64,000 bases of DNA from Streptomyces sp. f51 (GTDB taxonomy: Bacteria > Actinomycetota > Actinomycetes > Streptomycetales > Streptomycetaceae). The notes below the pieces were generated by a model. The model did not search any database. It saw nothing but the letters and a program-made list of their open reading frames with translations, and was not told the origin of the DNA. Made by a program: the position numbers and the translations under genes. Shown here one piece after another: positions 51,561-61,214 of the stretch. The stretch is from contig NZ_CP149798.1 of assembly GCF_037940415.1 (NCBI RefSeq), positions 7,969,001-8,033,000 of the forward strand. The letters run 5' to 3'. The number at the start of each line of letters is the position of its first letter. The stretch's first letter is position 1.

Positions 51561-52250
51561 GTGGCAGGAGCTGGTCCTACGCGAGCGACCACGGCATCGG
51601 CTCGGCGCCCGGGGCGTCCGCCCGTGCCGCTGGAGCGCATCGTCTCTACCGCACTGCAGATCGTGGACGATGAAGGGGCCGACGCTCTCTCGATGCGGAC
51701 GCTGGCCCAGCGCCTGGGCTCGGGCACGGCGACGCTGTACCGGCATTTCGACAGCCGGGCAGCGCTGGTCGCCCATGTCGTGGACCGCATGTTCGGCGCC
51801 GTGGAACTGAATGGCGACGAGCTGCTCGCGATGGGCTGGCAGCAGGCGCTGCGGACGGTCGCGCACACCATGTTCGAGGGCATGGCCCGGCACCGGAACG
51901 CGGCGCGCCTGGTGGTCGAAGAGATTCCCCTGGGGCCGAACGCCATGGCGCTGCGGGAGCACTGTGTCGCGGTGCTGCTCGACAGCGGCTTCCCGCCGCG
52001 ATTGGCCGCGCACGCCTTTGCCACCCTCTCCCGCTACGTCCTCGGATTCGCCATCCAGGTCCACGGTCATGGCGGCGGCGGGCAACTCGACGACGCACAA
52101 GCGTCCGCCGTCTTTCAGAGTGTCGATCCGGCCTTGTTCCCGGCAACGGTCACCGTCGCCGGGTCGATGCCCGTTCCGATCGAGGAGGAGTTCTCCTTCG
52201 GACTCGAACTCCTCCTCGGCGGGCTTGCCCATGTGTGCGACGACGTCTGA
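51561..52250 (+). CDS. TetR-family transcriptional regulator
   Basis: A 229-aa repressor-type protein. HTH region: IVSTALQIVDDEGADALSMR then LAQRLGSGTATLYRHFDSRA. A larger C-terminal ligand domain follows, of the TetR_C_1-like kind. The GTG at 51561 has AGGAGG ten bases upstream. It is convergent with the flavin reductase-like gene and is the likely regulator of that gene and of the 58201 operon, based on the shared operator-like sites. Confidence 0.9.
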   Translation: MAGAGPTRATTASARRPGRPPVPLERIVSTALQIVDDEGADALSMRTLAQRLGSGTATLYRHFDSRAALVAHVVDRMFGAVELNGDELLAMGWQQALRTVAHTMFEGMARHRNAARLVVEEIPLGPNAMALREHCVAVLLDSGFPPRLAAHAFATLSRYVLGFAIQVHGHGGGGQLDDAQASAVFQSVDPALFPATVTVAGSMPVPIEEEFSFGLELLLGGLAHVCDDV

Positions 52251-52365
52251 CCAGCCGGGACGATGTGAACCTGAGGCCGTCGGCCTACGGAGTCATCTCG
52301 GTCGGCTTGGAGCGTCGCCACAGCTGCTGGTGCTGAGCGCGTGATCTCGTGTGGTCGGCGGTTCG

Positions 52366-53715
52366 TCAGCGGAAGGCGAAGTGCTCGGCGTGGAGATGCT
52401 GGCGGGGGACACCCTGGCGATGCAGGGCGCGAGTGAGGTTTTCGATCATGGAGGCGGGGCCGCAGAGGAAGACGTGCGTGTCGGGGGTGATCGGTCCGGC
52501 CTCGGCCTGGATTCTTTCGGCGGTCAGACGGCCGTGGCTGCGGCTGAACGTCGGGTGGAGCCGGAGCTCGGGGCGGTGTGCTGCCGCTGCGGTGAGTTCC
52601 GGGAGGAACGGTGCGTCTTCAGCGGTGGGGGCGCAGTAGAAGAGGTCGGTGCGGGGCGGCGCTGCACCGGGGTGGGTGAGCCAGCCGAGGAAGGGCGCGA
52701 TACCGATGCCCCCCGCGATCCATATCTGCCGGGGTCCGCCGAGGGTGTGGTCGAACATGCCGTAAGGACCCTTGAGGGTTGCGGGGTGTCCTTCACTTAT
52801 GTCCGTGTAGAGGCCGCGTGTACCGCGGCCCAGGGCGCGGATGGTGAGGCGTACCGAGCCGTCGGCCTGCGTTCCTGCGACGCTGAAGGGGTGTTCGTGC
52901 CAGCCGCCGGCCCGCAGGTAGACGAACTGGCCCCCTGTCACGGGAAGCGTCGTCTCGCCGGTGGGCGTGAGGGTGAGGTCGAGGATGTCGGGTGTCGGCC
53001 GCTCGACACGGTGGACGGTGTAGTCCGCCCGGGGTTCCCTGTGCCGTAGCACCAGTTCGTCGTAGGCGTAGGCGGTCATGCCGATGGTGGCCATGGTGAC
53101 GTAGATCGCCAGGAGGGGCGTGGATCCGTTGATGATGAGATCGAGGAACCAGCCGTGCAACAGTGCCGACAGGAGCAGCAGGCCGGTGAGGCGATGCAGG
53201 AACAGCCAGCGCTCGTAGGGCAGTCGGAGGATGCGGCCGACCTGGCCGAGTGAGATGAGGACGAGCAGCAGCAGGCCGATGGCGGAGACGGCACCGAGGA
53301 GATGGCCCATCCCTACCGACGCGGTCCGGTGGGCGTAGCCGTACTGGCTCCCGTCGAAACCGGAGAAGAAGTGGAGGAGCAGGTGGGGGGTGAGCAGGAG
53401 GATGGACCATATGGCGTACAGCTTGTGCTGACGGTACATGCGGTCCAGGCCGCCGAACCACTGCTCCAGCCACATCAGGCGGGTTGCCAGCACCAGGGTG
53501 CAGGACATCAGGTAGGCGGACAGGACGCCGGCGAACTCGCCTACGAAATAGACAGCGCTGAGGCCCTCGGGCCTGAGCCAGTCCCAGGCCAGATAGAGCA
53601 TGACCGCTCCGGTCGTGACCGACAGAGGCCCGACGTGGCGCTTCTTCAGGCGCGCGTCCAAGGGGGTGCGGGCGAGGCGGATGGCGTAGATCGCTATCAC
53701 GATCAGGACGGGCAT
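52366..53715 (-). CDS. Ferric-reductase-like flavocytochrome
   Basis: A 449-aa membrane redox protein. Six or so N-terminal TM helices with His residues in QHKLYAIWSILLLTPHLLLH and FLHRLTGLLLLSALLHGW likely bind heme. A FAD domain (EHPFSVAG) and an NAD-binding end (IWIAGGIGIAPFLGW, VFLCGPASMIENL) follow. It would move electrons from NAD(P)H across the membrane. ATG behind AGGGGGAG. An operator-like site lies 124 bases upstream. Confidence 0.88.
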   Translation of the reverse strand: MPVLIVIAIYAIRLARTPLDARLKKRHVGPLSVTTGAVMLYLAWDWLRPEGLSAVYFVGEFAGVLSAYLMSCTLVLATRLMWLEQWFGGLDRMYRQHKLYAIWSILLLTPHLLLHFFSGFDGSQYGYAHRTASVGMGHLLGAVSAIGLLLLVLISLGQVGRILRLPYERWLFLHRLTGLLLLSALLHGWFLDLIINGSTPLLAIYVTMATIGMTAYAYDELVLRHREPRADYTVHRVERPTPDILDLTLTPTGETTLPVTGGQFVYLRAGGWHEHPFSVAGTQADGSVRLTIRALGRGTRGLYTDISEGHPATLKGPYGMFDHTLGGPRQIWIAGGIGIAPFLGWLTHPGAAPPRTDLFYCAPTAEDAPFLPELTAAAAHRPELRLHPTFSRSHGRLTAERIQAEAGPITPDTHVFLCGPASMIENLTRALHRQGVPRQHLHAEHFAFR

Positions 53716-53838
53716 CGTCTCCCCCTTAGGGGTCGGCACTGTGGGCGAAGGGGGCGCTGGCGAGGTCGGGCGGACCGTGCGGTCGCGGCTTGAGTGCCCT
53801 CGGGCCCAGGTGGCTGGGTTCCTGCCACCTCTAATATT

Positions 53839-53853
53839 GGCAACAGTGTAGCC
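53839..53853. promoter_or_regulatory. TetR operator-like site (flavin reductase gene)
   Basis: ggcaacagtgtagcc, near-palindromic around GTGTA. Reverse complement matches the site at 58205 in 14 of 15 positions (ggctacactgttgcc against ggctacactgttacc). AT-rich sequence next to it (aatatt) could be a -10 box. Confidence 0.65.
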
Positions 53854-54052
53854 GTTTGGCTGGTTGTGGTCCAGCGATGCAATCGGATGCCGGTTGGCCA
53901 GCCCTGGATCTGCCCTTCGGGAGCGCGGCGGTCCCAAGCCATCCCCGTCGGCCGACTCTTCGAGGTGAAGTCACGGCTCGGGCAGCGTTGCGTTTAGGGT
54001 GAAACTGCCGCAGCTTCCCCTCCGTGGAGGCGTGGACTCGATCCGCAGCGCT

Positions 54053-54397
54053 TCAGGCGAACAAGGCCGCGAGGTATGAGGCGACAAGCACCGCGCACAC
54101 GATGGCGGGTGCGAGTTTGGCAACCGGGTCGCCGTTGCGCAGGTGCACGACCACAGCTCCGGCGAGCAGCAGGAGAAGCCCGGCCCCCGCGAGGCCGCCG
54201 AGCGGCGGCAGGGCGAGGCCGAGCGCCACACCGGCGACCCCTGCCAGTTGCAGCACGCCGATGCGGCGGTAGGCGGCGACGGAGAAGCCGGTCTCGGCGG
54301 CCAGCTCGCGCGCCTTCGGCAATGCGAGTGCATTGAGCACTCCGCTCGCCCCGAAGATCAGGGCGATGAGGCAGGCAAGGCTGATGGTGAGGATCAT
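54053..54397 (-). CDS. DoxX-like membrane protein
   Basis: A 114-aa protein with four TM segments (ILTISLACLIALIFGASGVL, IGVLQLAGVAGVALGLALPP). It carries the DoxX-like ARELAAETGFS loop and ends SYLAALFA. The family is often near redox or detoxification genes. The start at MILTISLA is chosen because upstream sequence is not membrane-like. Confidence 0.75.
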   Translation of the reverse strand: MILTISLACLIALIFGASGVLNALALPKARELAAETGFSVAAYRRIGVLQLAGVAGVALGLALPPLGGLAGAGLLLLLAGAVVVHLRNGDPVAKLAPAIVCAVLVASYLAALFA

Positions 54398-54548
54398 GAG
54401 GTGATTCCAGGGTGTCGGCGTCGGGGTGTCGGGGGCGTCAACGGTGACGACCGATGGCGCGCAGGTCGTCACGAGGCTGTTATTGGACAGGTCGGTCGGG
54501 TTGCCGGCCGGGCGCATCACTCGGCGTCCCGACGGGCGAGTTGGCCGA

Positions 54549-54854
54549 TCAGGTCGGGGCTTGTCGGCGACCGTCCAATCCGCCGCGAGTGCGGGTCCTC
54601 CCGCGGCGTCGACTACCTCCCGGGCAAGGCTGCCTGCGCCGTCGCCGCCCTGGAACGCCGTCCGCCTGCACCTGGTCCGTCTGTGCACTCTTCGCGCAGC
54701 GTGCCCCGCATCGGGCCCGGAGCCTGGGCGCCTCGGTAACTTCGCCGAGGGCTGCGATGGTCTCGCTGTCGACGGGGATGCCGACGTGCTCGGCGTCCCC
54801 CCGGTCCGGCGTCATCGTGATGACCTGTGCCCCGCGCAGCAGTGTGCGGCTCAT
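54549..54854 (-). pseudogene. Truncated amidohydrolase
   Basis: ATG overlaps the stop of the FAD monooxygenase. It reads SRTLLRGAQVITMTPDRGDA and DSETIAALGEVTEAP, the N-terminal barrel of an amidohydrolase. Then it turns into unrelated Arg-rich sequence before any metal-binding His. Only ~45 true residues remain, so the operon lost its last enzyme. Confidence 0.6.
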
Positions 54855-56446
54855 TCAGGGACCCCCGAACCGGGGTAGGCGTGGCTCGGCTGGGACAGCT
54901 GGGACATGGTGCGGCTCCTTGTCTGCGGCGTCATCGCCCACACGGCTGCCTGTGTGGTGGTGAGGAAGTCCCGAGTGGCGATGTGCCCGATGTAGCCGTC
55001 GGGGCGGATCAGCAGCAGCGTGTCGCCGGTCAGGCCGTAGGCACTGCGCAGCGTGTTCTCGAGGTCGGAGAAGGCGCGGCCGTCGCCCGCAGCCGGCCCG
55101 ACGGTCAGCCGCTTCAGTGGGGCGCCCGTCGTCGGCCAGTCGAGGAGTTCGAGGTCCCGGGCGGCGTCGGGGCCGTATGCGATGGCGGTGAAGTGCGGTC
55201 CCTGGAAGAGGGCGAACAGGCGGGTCTCGGCGGCGCCGAGCAGTCGGGCGTCCGGGGCGCGGTCGCCTACGCGCAGGGTGCCGGTGCGCATGTTGTCGGC
55301 GGGGGCGAGCGGGCCGCCGAAGTAGGTCAGGGCGAGCTGCTGCTCGTCCTTGCCGCGCTTCATGCTGGAGGGGTCGAGCTTGGCGATGCCGCCCCACTTC
55401 TCCGTGGACAGTCCCAGGACCCCGGCGGCGATCGGCTGCCGCTCGGCCTCGTAGGTGCCCAGCAGGGCCGGATCGGCTCCGGCGAGGACCTGGCCGAGCT
55501 TCCAGCCGAGGTTGTACCCGTCCTGCATACCGGTGTTCAAGCCCTGGGCACCGGCCGGAGTGTGGACGTGCGCGGCGTCGCCGACGAGGAAGACACGTCC
55601 GCGGCCGTAGTGCTCCGCGAGACGGATGTTGGGCCGGAACACGGACTTCCAGTGGATCTCGTGCAGCTGGATGTGCCGGTTGCGGGTGTGGGAATGGATC
55701 CGGTCGATGATGGCGCCGATCTCCTGGGGCGGCTTCTCGTCGGACGTGAGCCGGATCATCCACTGGAACATGTCGCTGTCGGGGATGGGGCAGGCACCGA
55801 TGAGCTTGCCGCCGAGGCCGGGCCACATGTGCCACCGGTTGCGAGCCAGGCCACTGACGGAGGCATCCACGATCAGCACGCGGTCGGCCTCGTCCGTCGT
55901 CCCCACGAAACCGATGTCGAGCTGCTTGCGCACCGCACTGGAGCCACCGTCCGCCCCCACGGCATAGCGGGCGACGATCTCCTCGACCCCGTCCGCCCCC
56001 ACCACCGTGGCGACCACCGTGTCCTCGTCCTGCGTCAGCTCGGTCAGTTCCTTGCCGAACTCGACCTCGCGGCCGAGCTCACCGAGCCGGACGTGCAGGG
56101 CGCGGTCCGTGCGGAACTGCGGGATCAACCAGGTGTTCGGGTACGGGACATCCGGGGTCGCCTCCTTGTGGGGGAACATCTTCCACGGCACACCGATGGG
56201 TCCTGCATGAAGCCCGAGCTTGGGATAGATGTCCCCCCCGGCCAGCACGTCGTCGAGAGCGCCGAGATCTTCGAGGACCTCGAGGCTGCGGGGCTGGATG
56301 CCCTTGGCGCGCGAGCCGTCGAAAGCGTGAGGGGACCTGTCAACGATCCGGACGTCGAGTCCGCGGCGTACGAGGTCGATCGCCAAGGCGGAGCCCGAGG
56401 GGCCGGCACCGACGATCAATACGTCGACGGTCTGCGGGTTGTTCAT
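54851..56446 (-). CDS. FAD-dependent aromatic monooxygenase
   Basis: A 531-aa class A flavin monooxygenase. FAD motif VLIVGAGPSGSALAIDLVRR at the N-terminus, then AVGADGGSSAVRKQL (DG motif) and VFLVGDAAHVHTPAGAQGLN (GD motif). A C-terminal thioredoxin-like domain follows, as in phenol/resorcinol hydroxylases. Overlaps the upstream hydrolase gene by four bases. Together with two alpha/beta hydrolases it suggests breakdown of an aromatic or polyketide-like compound. Confidence 0.9.
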   Translation of the reverse strand: MNNPQTVDVLIVGAGPSGSALAIDLVRRGLDVRIVDRSPHAFDGSRAKGIQPRSLEVLEDLGALDDVLAGGDIYPKLGLHAGPIGVPWKMFPHKEATPDVPYPNTWLIPQFRTDRALHVRLGELGREVEFGKELTELTQDEDTVVATVVGADGVEEIVARYAVGADGGSSAVRKQLDIGFVGTTDEADRVLIVDASVSGLARNRWHMWPGLGGKLIGACPIPDSDMFQWMIRLTSDEKPPQEIGAIIDRIHSHTRNRHIQLHEIHWKSVFRPNIRLAEHYGRGRVFLVGDAAHVHTPAGAQGLNTGMQDGYNLGWKLGQVLAGADPALLGTYEAERQPIAAGVLGLSTEKWGGIAKLDPSSMKRGKDEQQLALTYFGGPLAPADNMRTGTLRVGDRAPDARLLGAAETRLFALFQGPHFTAIAYGPDAARDLELLDWPTTGAPLKRLTVGPAAGDGRAFSDLENTLRSAYGLTGDTLLLIRPDGYIGHIATRDFLTTTQAAVWAMTPQTRSRTMSQLSQPSHAYPGSGVPE

Positions 56447-57348
56447 GAGTCGAGCCTTTCGGTGCGTGCGGACACGAACGAGACGAGCTGATCGGCGACG
56501 TCGCGAGGCCGTTCGAACGGGGCCATGTGCCCGCACTTGGTAATGACGTGATGTTTCTGGGGCTTCAGCAGGGCGCGCGCCGCGTCGAAGTGCACCGGCG
56601 GCGTGACGGTGTCCTCGTCGCCCCACAGCAGCAGCGTCGGAATGCCCAGCGCCCCCGTCCGCCGGAAGAGATCGCCACGGCCGGCGAGAGGCAAGTGCTG
56701 CAGGGTGTCGAAGACCGCGTACAGCGAGCCCTCGAAGCGGAGGGTGCCGAGGACCATCTCGGTCAACTTCGCGCCGAGCTCAGGGTCCCGGACATTGTGC
56801 CCGAGGTGCCCCTGGAGCAGCTGAAGGCCGCGACGGCGGGCGACCACTCCGGCCAGCAGGTCGCTGCGCAACAGCCGATCGGGGGAGGCCAACCGCGGTT
56901 TCGCGAGACCGGCGGGGCCGACGATGGTGAGCGTGGACACCGACGAGCGGTACCGGGCCGCGTACGTCATGGCGACGAGCGCGCCCATGGAGGTGCCGAC
57001 CAGGTGCAGGGGCCGCGCCGTCAGGCCAAGCCGGTCCGTCAGCTCGGCCAGCTGCCGCGTGAACAGCGTCTCGTCGTAGCGCGCCCGCACCCGGTCCGAG
57101 TAACCGCGGCCGTAGGCGCTGCAGGTCAGAGTGCGCAGCCCGCGGGCGTGCAGCTCGCTGACGAGGCCGTCCCAGTAGGACAGCGGGATGGTCAGACCGC
57201 CCGCCATCAGGACCACATCCCCGTCCTCGGGCCCCGTCAACTCGTAGTGGGTGACGCCGTCGGACAGCTCGACGTAACTGCCGCCCAGCACCCTGCGCGC
57301 GTCGGCGGTGAGCTTGGGGTCCTCGCCCGAGGCGACGAAGTACTTCAT
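56443..57348 (-). CDS. Alpha/beta hydrolase (second gene of operon)
   Basis: A 301-aa hydrolase. Nucleophile elbow VGTSMGALVAM with Ser at ~119, Asp in LLLWGDEDTVTPP, His in ITKCGHMAPFERP. ATG behind AAGGAGG. Similar to carbon-carbon bond hydrolases or esterases. Lies 19 bases after the first operon gene. Confidence 0.87.
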   Translation of the reverse strand: MKYFVASGEDPKLTADARRVLGGSYVELSDGVTHYELTGPEDGDVVLMAGGLTIPLSYWDGLVSELHARGLRTLTCSAYGRGYSDRVRARYDETLFTRQLAELTDRLGLTARPLHLVGTSMGALVAMTYAARYRSSVSTLTIVGPAGLAKPRLASPDRLLRSDLLAGVVARRRGLQLLQGHLGHNVRDPELGAKLTEMVLGTLRFEGSLYAVFDTLQHLPLAGRGDLFRRTGALGIPTLLLWGDEDTVTPPVHFDAARALLKPQKHHVITKCGHMAPFERPRDVADQLVSFVSARTERLDS

Positions 57349-57367
57349 GGAACGGGCCTCCTTGCCC

Positions 57368-58201
57368 TCAGTGCGCGGGGGTGCCGGCGCGGGAGCCGAG
57401 GAACCTCGCGATCGCGTCCGCGACCCACTGCGGCTCCTCCTCCGGCAGCAGATGTCCGCCGTGGGGGTGGACCAGCTCCTGGGCACCGGGGATGTCGCGG
57501 GCGAAGTGCTGGCCGTCGATGCTCGCGCTGCGCAGCACCAGCGAGGGCACCGTGATGCGGGGGATCTGCGCGCTTCGATCCGGCTGGCCGGTGTTGCAGA
57601 AGTCGACGAAGGCCGACCGGTTACCGGTGCGGCTCATGAGCTGATAGGCGCGGTCCACCATGACGTCGTCCACGATCTGCGAACGCGGCCCGACGGCCTC
57701 CCGCAGGCTGCGCTCGATGGCCCCGCGCGGCATCACCCGCCTCAGCAGGGGCCGCACCAGCGGGTTGCGAGTCAGGCGCATCCCCGCTGGCACCGTCTTC
57801 TCCGGGTAGCCGGTGGCATTGACCAGCACCAGGCCGGCTAGCCGCTCCGGATGATCCAGCGCAACGTTCCAGGCGATGTTGCCGCCCAGGGAATTGCCGG
57901 CCAACGCGTAGCGCGGCACGCCCAGCGCCTCCATGAAGCCCGCCACCGTCGCGGCGTACGCCGGGATGCGATAGTCGCGGTCCTTGCGCGGGCCGGTCAG
58001 CCCGAACCCCGGCAGGTCGGGGCGGATGACGTCGAACGACTCCGACAGCAGGTCCGTCACGCGGTCGAAGTGCTGCAGGGACGAGGCACTGCCGTGCAGC
58101 AGCACGAGCACCGGGCCGTGCCCGGCGCGCTTGTAGTGGATCCGCAGGCCGTCCACCTCGACGAACCGCGAGTCGGGCTGGGGCTCAGACCAGATACGCA
58201 T
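57368..58201 (-). CDS. Alpha/beta hydrolase (first gene of operon)
   Basis: A 277-aa hydrolase of the MhpC/BphD-like group. GSASSLQHFDRVTDLL follows the oxyanion HG. The elbow is LAGNSLGGNIAW (Ser ~101), and His lies in VHPHGGHLLPEE. The ATG lies just inside the predicted promoter/operator, so translation is probably leaderless. It heads an operon with a second hydrolase, an FAD monooxygenase and a broken amidohydrolase. Confidence 0.88.
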   Translation of the reverse strand: MRIWSEPQPDSRFVEVDGLRIHYKRAGHGPVLVLLHGSASSLQHFDRVTDLLSESFDVIRPDLPGFGLTGPRKDRDYRIPAYAATVAGFMEALGVPRYALAGNSLGGNIAWNVALDHPERLAGLVLVNATGYPEKTVPAGMRLTRNPLVRPLLRRVMPRGAIERSLREAVGPRSQIVDDVMVDRAYQLMSRTGNRSAFVDFCNTGQPDRSAQIPRITVPSLVLRSASIDGQHFARDIPGAQELVHPHGGHLLPEEEPQWVADAIARFLGSRAGTPAH

Positions 58202-58204
58202 AAT

Positions 58205-58238
58205 GGCTACACTGTTACCGATAAGGGGGTCGTGTCAA
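58205..58238 (-). promoter_or_regulatory. Promoter with overlapping TetR operator-like site
   Basis: On the minus strand TTGACA (58233-58238) is followed after 15 bases by TAACAG, within the operator-like sequence ggtaacagtgtagcc (58205-58219). The start codon is four bases beyond the site. A bound TetR dimer would block the -10 region directly. Confidence 0.6.
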
Positions 58239-58484
58239 GCGGAAGCCCTCGTCGCGGGCGCGGCAATCCGCCTTGGGCGACCCCTGCACGACAACCCCCG
58301 AACACGACCATGCAGAAGCGACCGACCAGGGCACCGAGGACTGCTGCGGATGTTCGGCCTCCTGGCGACGAGGCTCACGAGATCTGCTGGCAACACTGCC
58401 TCGACCTGGAAGGTGCGGCCGACCGGCAAGGCACCACCCTTGAAGCCGAGAACCGCGACCACCCGAACGAAAGGTGCGCAGTAC

Positions 58485-59501
58485 ATGACACTCCGACGCG
58501 TCCTCAGCGGCCTGGGCGCCGCAGCGACCCTCGGCGCTGCCGCGGCGATCAGCGCACGTCGCCGCGCTCTGGCGGCAGTCCCCCGCGAGCTGCGGCACCC
58601 CGTGCTCTTCCTCCCGCTGAACTTCGGCAACCCGGTCACTCTGGCCATCGCCCGCCGCGTCGTGCCCTTGGCGGGAGCCGCCTCCAGACCCGGCGTCCGC
58701 GTCGAGCGGCGCACCCTGCCGGCCACGACGGACGACCTCCCCGTCGAGGTGCTCACCTACCAGGCATCAGGCCGGGCGCCGCGCGCAGCGCTGCTCTGGA
58801 TCCACGGCGGAGGAATCGTCATGGGTGCCGCTCGGCAGGAGAACACCTGGTGCAGCCGCGTTGCCGACGAACTCGGCGTTCTGGTCGTCAGCGTCGACTA
58901 CCGACTCGCACCCGAAAATCCGTACCCCGCACCTCTGGACGACTGCTTCAGTGCGCTCCGCTGGCTTCACGCCAGCGCCGCCGACCTCGGCGTCGATCCC
59001 GCCCGCATCGCCGTCGGCGGCGAAAGCGCCGGAGGCGGACTCGCCGCCGCCATAGTCCAGCGCGCCCACGATTCAGGAGTGCCGGTCCGGTTCCAACTCC
59101 TCCTCTACCCCATGCTCGACGACCGCACGGCTCTACGCGCCGCCCCTCCCAACAGCGCCATCTATACGTGGACCCCGGACTCCAACCGCTTCGCCTGGAC
59201 CTCCTACCTCGGCCGCCCGCCACAGGACCGCGACGATCGCCCCTATATTGCGGCGGCAAGGCGTAGGAACCTCGACGGGCTGCCGCCCGCGTGGATCGGT
59301 GTGGGCGACATCGACCTGTTCCACGACGAAGATGTTGACTACGCTCGACGCCTGAGTGGGGCCGGCGTCGCCTGCGAGCTGCGGCTCGAATCAGGCATGT
59401 ACCACGGTGCTGATGCCTTGCTTGACGGCAAAGCACCTTCAATGACCGCTTTCCGCACTGCCGCCCTCGACGCTCTGCGAACCGCCCTGGCACAGCCCTG
59501 A
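58485..59501 (+). CDS. HSL-type alpha/beta hydrolase (esterase)
   Basis: A 338-aa esterase of the hormone-sensitive lipase family. HGGGIVMGAA is the oxyanion motif (~residue 105), Ser in VGGESAGGGL (~180), and Asp in GVGDIDLFHDED and His in MYHGADAL complete the triad. Divergent from the 58201 operon, with a ~280-base gap. Start ATG 58485 behind AAAGG. May serve the same catabolic route. Confidence 0.9.
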   Translation: MTLRRVLSGLGAAATLGAAAAISARRRALAAVPRELRHPVLFLPLNFGNPVTLAIARRVVPLAGAASRPGVRVERRTLPATTDDLPVEVLTYQASGRAPRAALLWIHGGGIVMGAARQENTWCSRVADELGVLVVSVDYRLAPENPYPAPLDDCFSALRWLHASAADLGVDPARIAVGGESAGGGLAAAIVQRAHDSGVPVRFQLLLYPMLDDRTALRAAPPNSAIYTWTPDSNRFAWTSYLGRPPQDRDDRPYIAAARRRNLDGLPPAWIGVGDIDLFHDEDVDYARRLSGAGVACELRLESGMYHGADALLDGKAPSMTAFRTAALDALRTALAQP

Positions 59502-59693
59502 CCGGACGGCGCCGTCCGGTCAGGGCCACCACCCGGAGGCGGCGAAAATCCGTCACCGAGCCGGCCTCCGCCGACCCGGACAGGGCGCGTGCACGCCAGC
59601 GATCACTGCCGTCCCGGGTGCCAACCTGTTGGCCTCTGGCCCTTTACGAGTTGGTGCGTGATAGCGGATGGGCATGCTCTGCTGGTGAGGGGT

Positions 59694-59925
59694 ATGGCTG
59701 ACCGTTCGGTATTGACGCATCCGTTGTTCACGGGAGTCTCGACAGCCCATCTGTCGTCCTTGGTCGGGGAGTTGGCAAGACCGTGGGTGGTCGGGCTTGA
59801 GGGGCGTCGGTTCCAGGCGAGGGGCGGGGCGAGGAAGCGTGCACCAGGTGCCGGGGCCCGCCATCAGCTGGTCTTCGTGGACCGGCTGGTCGCCACGCTA
59901 ATGCTCAACGCACGGAACGTCACCT
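59694..59925 (+). pseudogene. IS transposase N-terminal remnant
   Basis: Reads MADRSVLTHPLFTGVSTAHL and HQLVFVDRLVATLMLNARN, the HTH start of an IS5-like transposase. It breaks off into unrelated sequence after ~77 codons. Confidence 0.55.
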
Positions 59926-60297
59926 CCGCTTCCGCGCCGTTAAGGCCGAGTGCGCGGACCTGCGGGGTTGTCAGTTGGCGGATGCCGTCGTCCGGACACT
60001 ACGACCAGGGCTGAGCAAGCCGATACGGCTGGTGGTCACCTGCCGCGAAGAAGGCTTCCCCTGGATCGTCCGTACAAGGTGGCAGTCCCCGGGGCGTCCC
60101 CCGGTTCTGCGGGGGTGGGCTAGCAGCTGCACCGTGAAGCCGCCTCCGCTGCCCATTGCCGGTGCGCCAAGGAACGTGGACATGATTGTTCAATGTTCAT
60201 CTTCTCGTCACAGTTTGATCACTTCTCCTTCACGCCATTCCCTCACAGCTGCCTCACTGCTTACCGTCAGGCGCACTGAACCACCTGTGAGGGATGC
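59926..60297. other. Fragment and promoter region
   Basis: Contains an open frame with LADAVVRTLRPGLSKPIRLV and EEGFPWIVRTR that resembles part of an unidentified protein without a start. AT-rich sequence at 60180-60290 follows, likely the promoter of the MmpS-like gene. Confidence 0.4.
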
Positions 60298-60927
60298 ATG
60301 TCAGATAGCCAGTCACCACCCGCCCCGCCGCCCTTCCCGGGGCACGCGCCCGTCGGGCAGCCGCCGACACCGCCGCCAGCGCCGAAGTGGGCCCGCAAGC
60401 AGATCCTCATCCCTGCCGCAATCCTGATCCTGTTCCTCGGAGTTGGAATCGGTTCCTCTGACGACGGCACCGAGAAGACGGGTGCGAAGCCGCAGCCGAC
60501 CGTTACCGTCACGAAGACCGCCACGGCGAAGACTGGAACGCTCAAGAAGGCAGAACCGCAGCCGACCGTCACCGTGACGAAGACCGTGAAGGCGAAGACG
60601 GCAGCGAAGCCGAAGCCGAAGAAGACGGAGTCAGCCACCCCCAAGAACAAGGTCGTGTTCAAGGTGTGGGGCAGCGCCCCGGCCGGCGTGGACATCACCT
60701 ACGGCAGCGACACCGACAACCTCGAGGGTCGGGGGTTGCCGATGACGAAGACCCTCCCGCTGAAGGACGACGCCATGTACTACAGCGTCAACGCGCAACT
60801 GTCAGGCGGCGGTGACATTCACTGCTCGGTGACAGTGGACGGCAAGACCAAGACGGGGCACGCCGTCGGCGGCTACAACATCTGCTCCGCACAGCTCAGC
60901 GGCGGACTGTTCGGCGGCTGGAGCTAA
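60298..60927 (+). CDS. MmpS-like membrane-anchored protein
   Basis: A 209-aa protein. A Pro-rich cytosolic start, one TM segment (ILIPAAILILFLGVGIG), a low-complexity linker with two PQPTVTVTKT repeats and Lys-rich stretches, then a beta-sandwich (VVFKVWGSAPAGVDITYGSD, GGGDIHCSVTVDGKTKTGHA). The last part matches MmpS-family accessory proteins. No MmpL transporter is adjacent. Confidence 0.7.
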   Translation: MSDSQSPPAPPPFPGHAPVGQPPTPPPAPKWARKQILIPAAILILFLGVGIGSSDDGTEKTGAKPQPTVTVTKTATAKTGTLKKAEPQPTVTVTKTVKAKTAAKPKPKKTESATPKNKVVFKVWGSAPAGVDITYGSDTDNLEGRGLPMTKTLPLKDDAMYYSVNAQLSGGGDIHCSVTVDGKTKTGHAVGGYNICSAQLSGGLFGGWS

Positions 60928-61038
60928 ATCGGTCGGGTAGCCGACGAGAACGCCCCCGCCGCCACCCAAGATGGCGCAGCGGCGGGGGGCGCGCACAGAC
61001 CCGCAACCGGGCCGCGCCCGCGGACCGCACCCGCGGAC

Positions 61039-61212
61039 ATGCGGCGCGCCGGCCGCACCTCGTGTGACGAGTACCCGTTCGCCTCCACCTACGAGGGCGG
61101 CACCGCCCTTGCTGCCGCCCAGCGGGAGATCATCTGGGTCAAGGTGAACGAGAACACGTCCCAGGGCGGACGCATCACCGCATGGCGCGGCCAGATGCAC
61201 GTCATCGTGTCC
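61039..61212 (+). pseudogene. NucA/NucB-type DNase fragment
   Basis: The frame contains SCDEYPFASTYEGG and VNENTSQGGRITAW, the core of secreted NucA/NucB nucleases. It has no start or signal peptide and ends where the duplicated cassette begins. A secreted nuclease gene was probably cut by insertion of the cassette. Confidence 0.55.
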
Positions 61213-61214
61213 AT

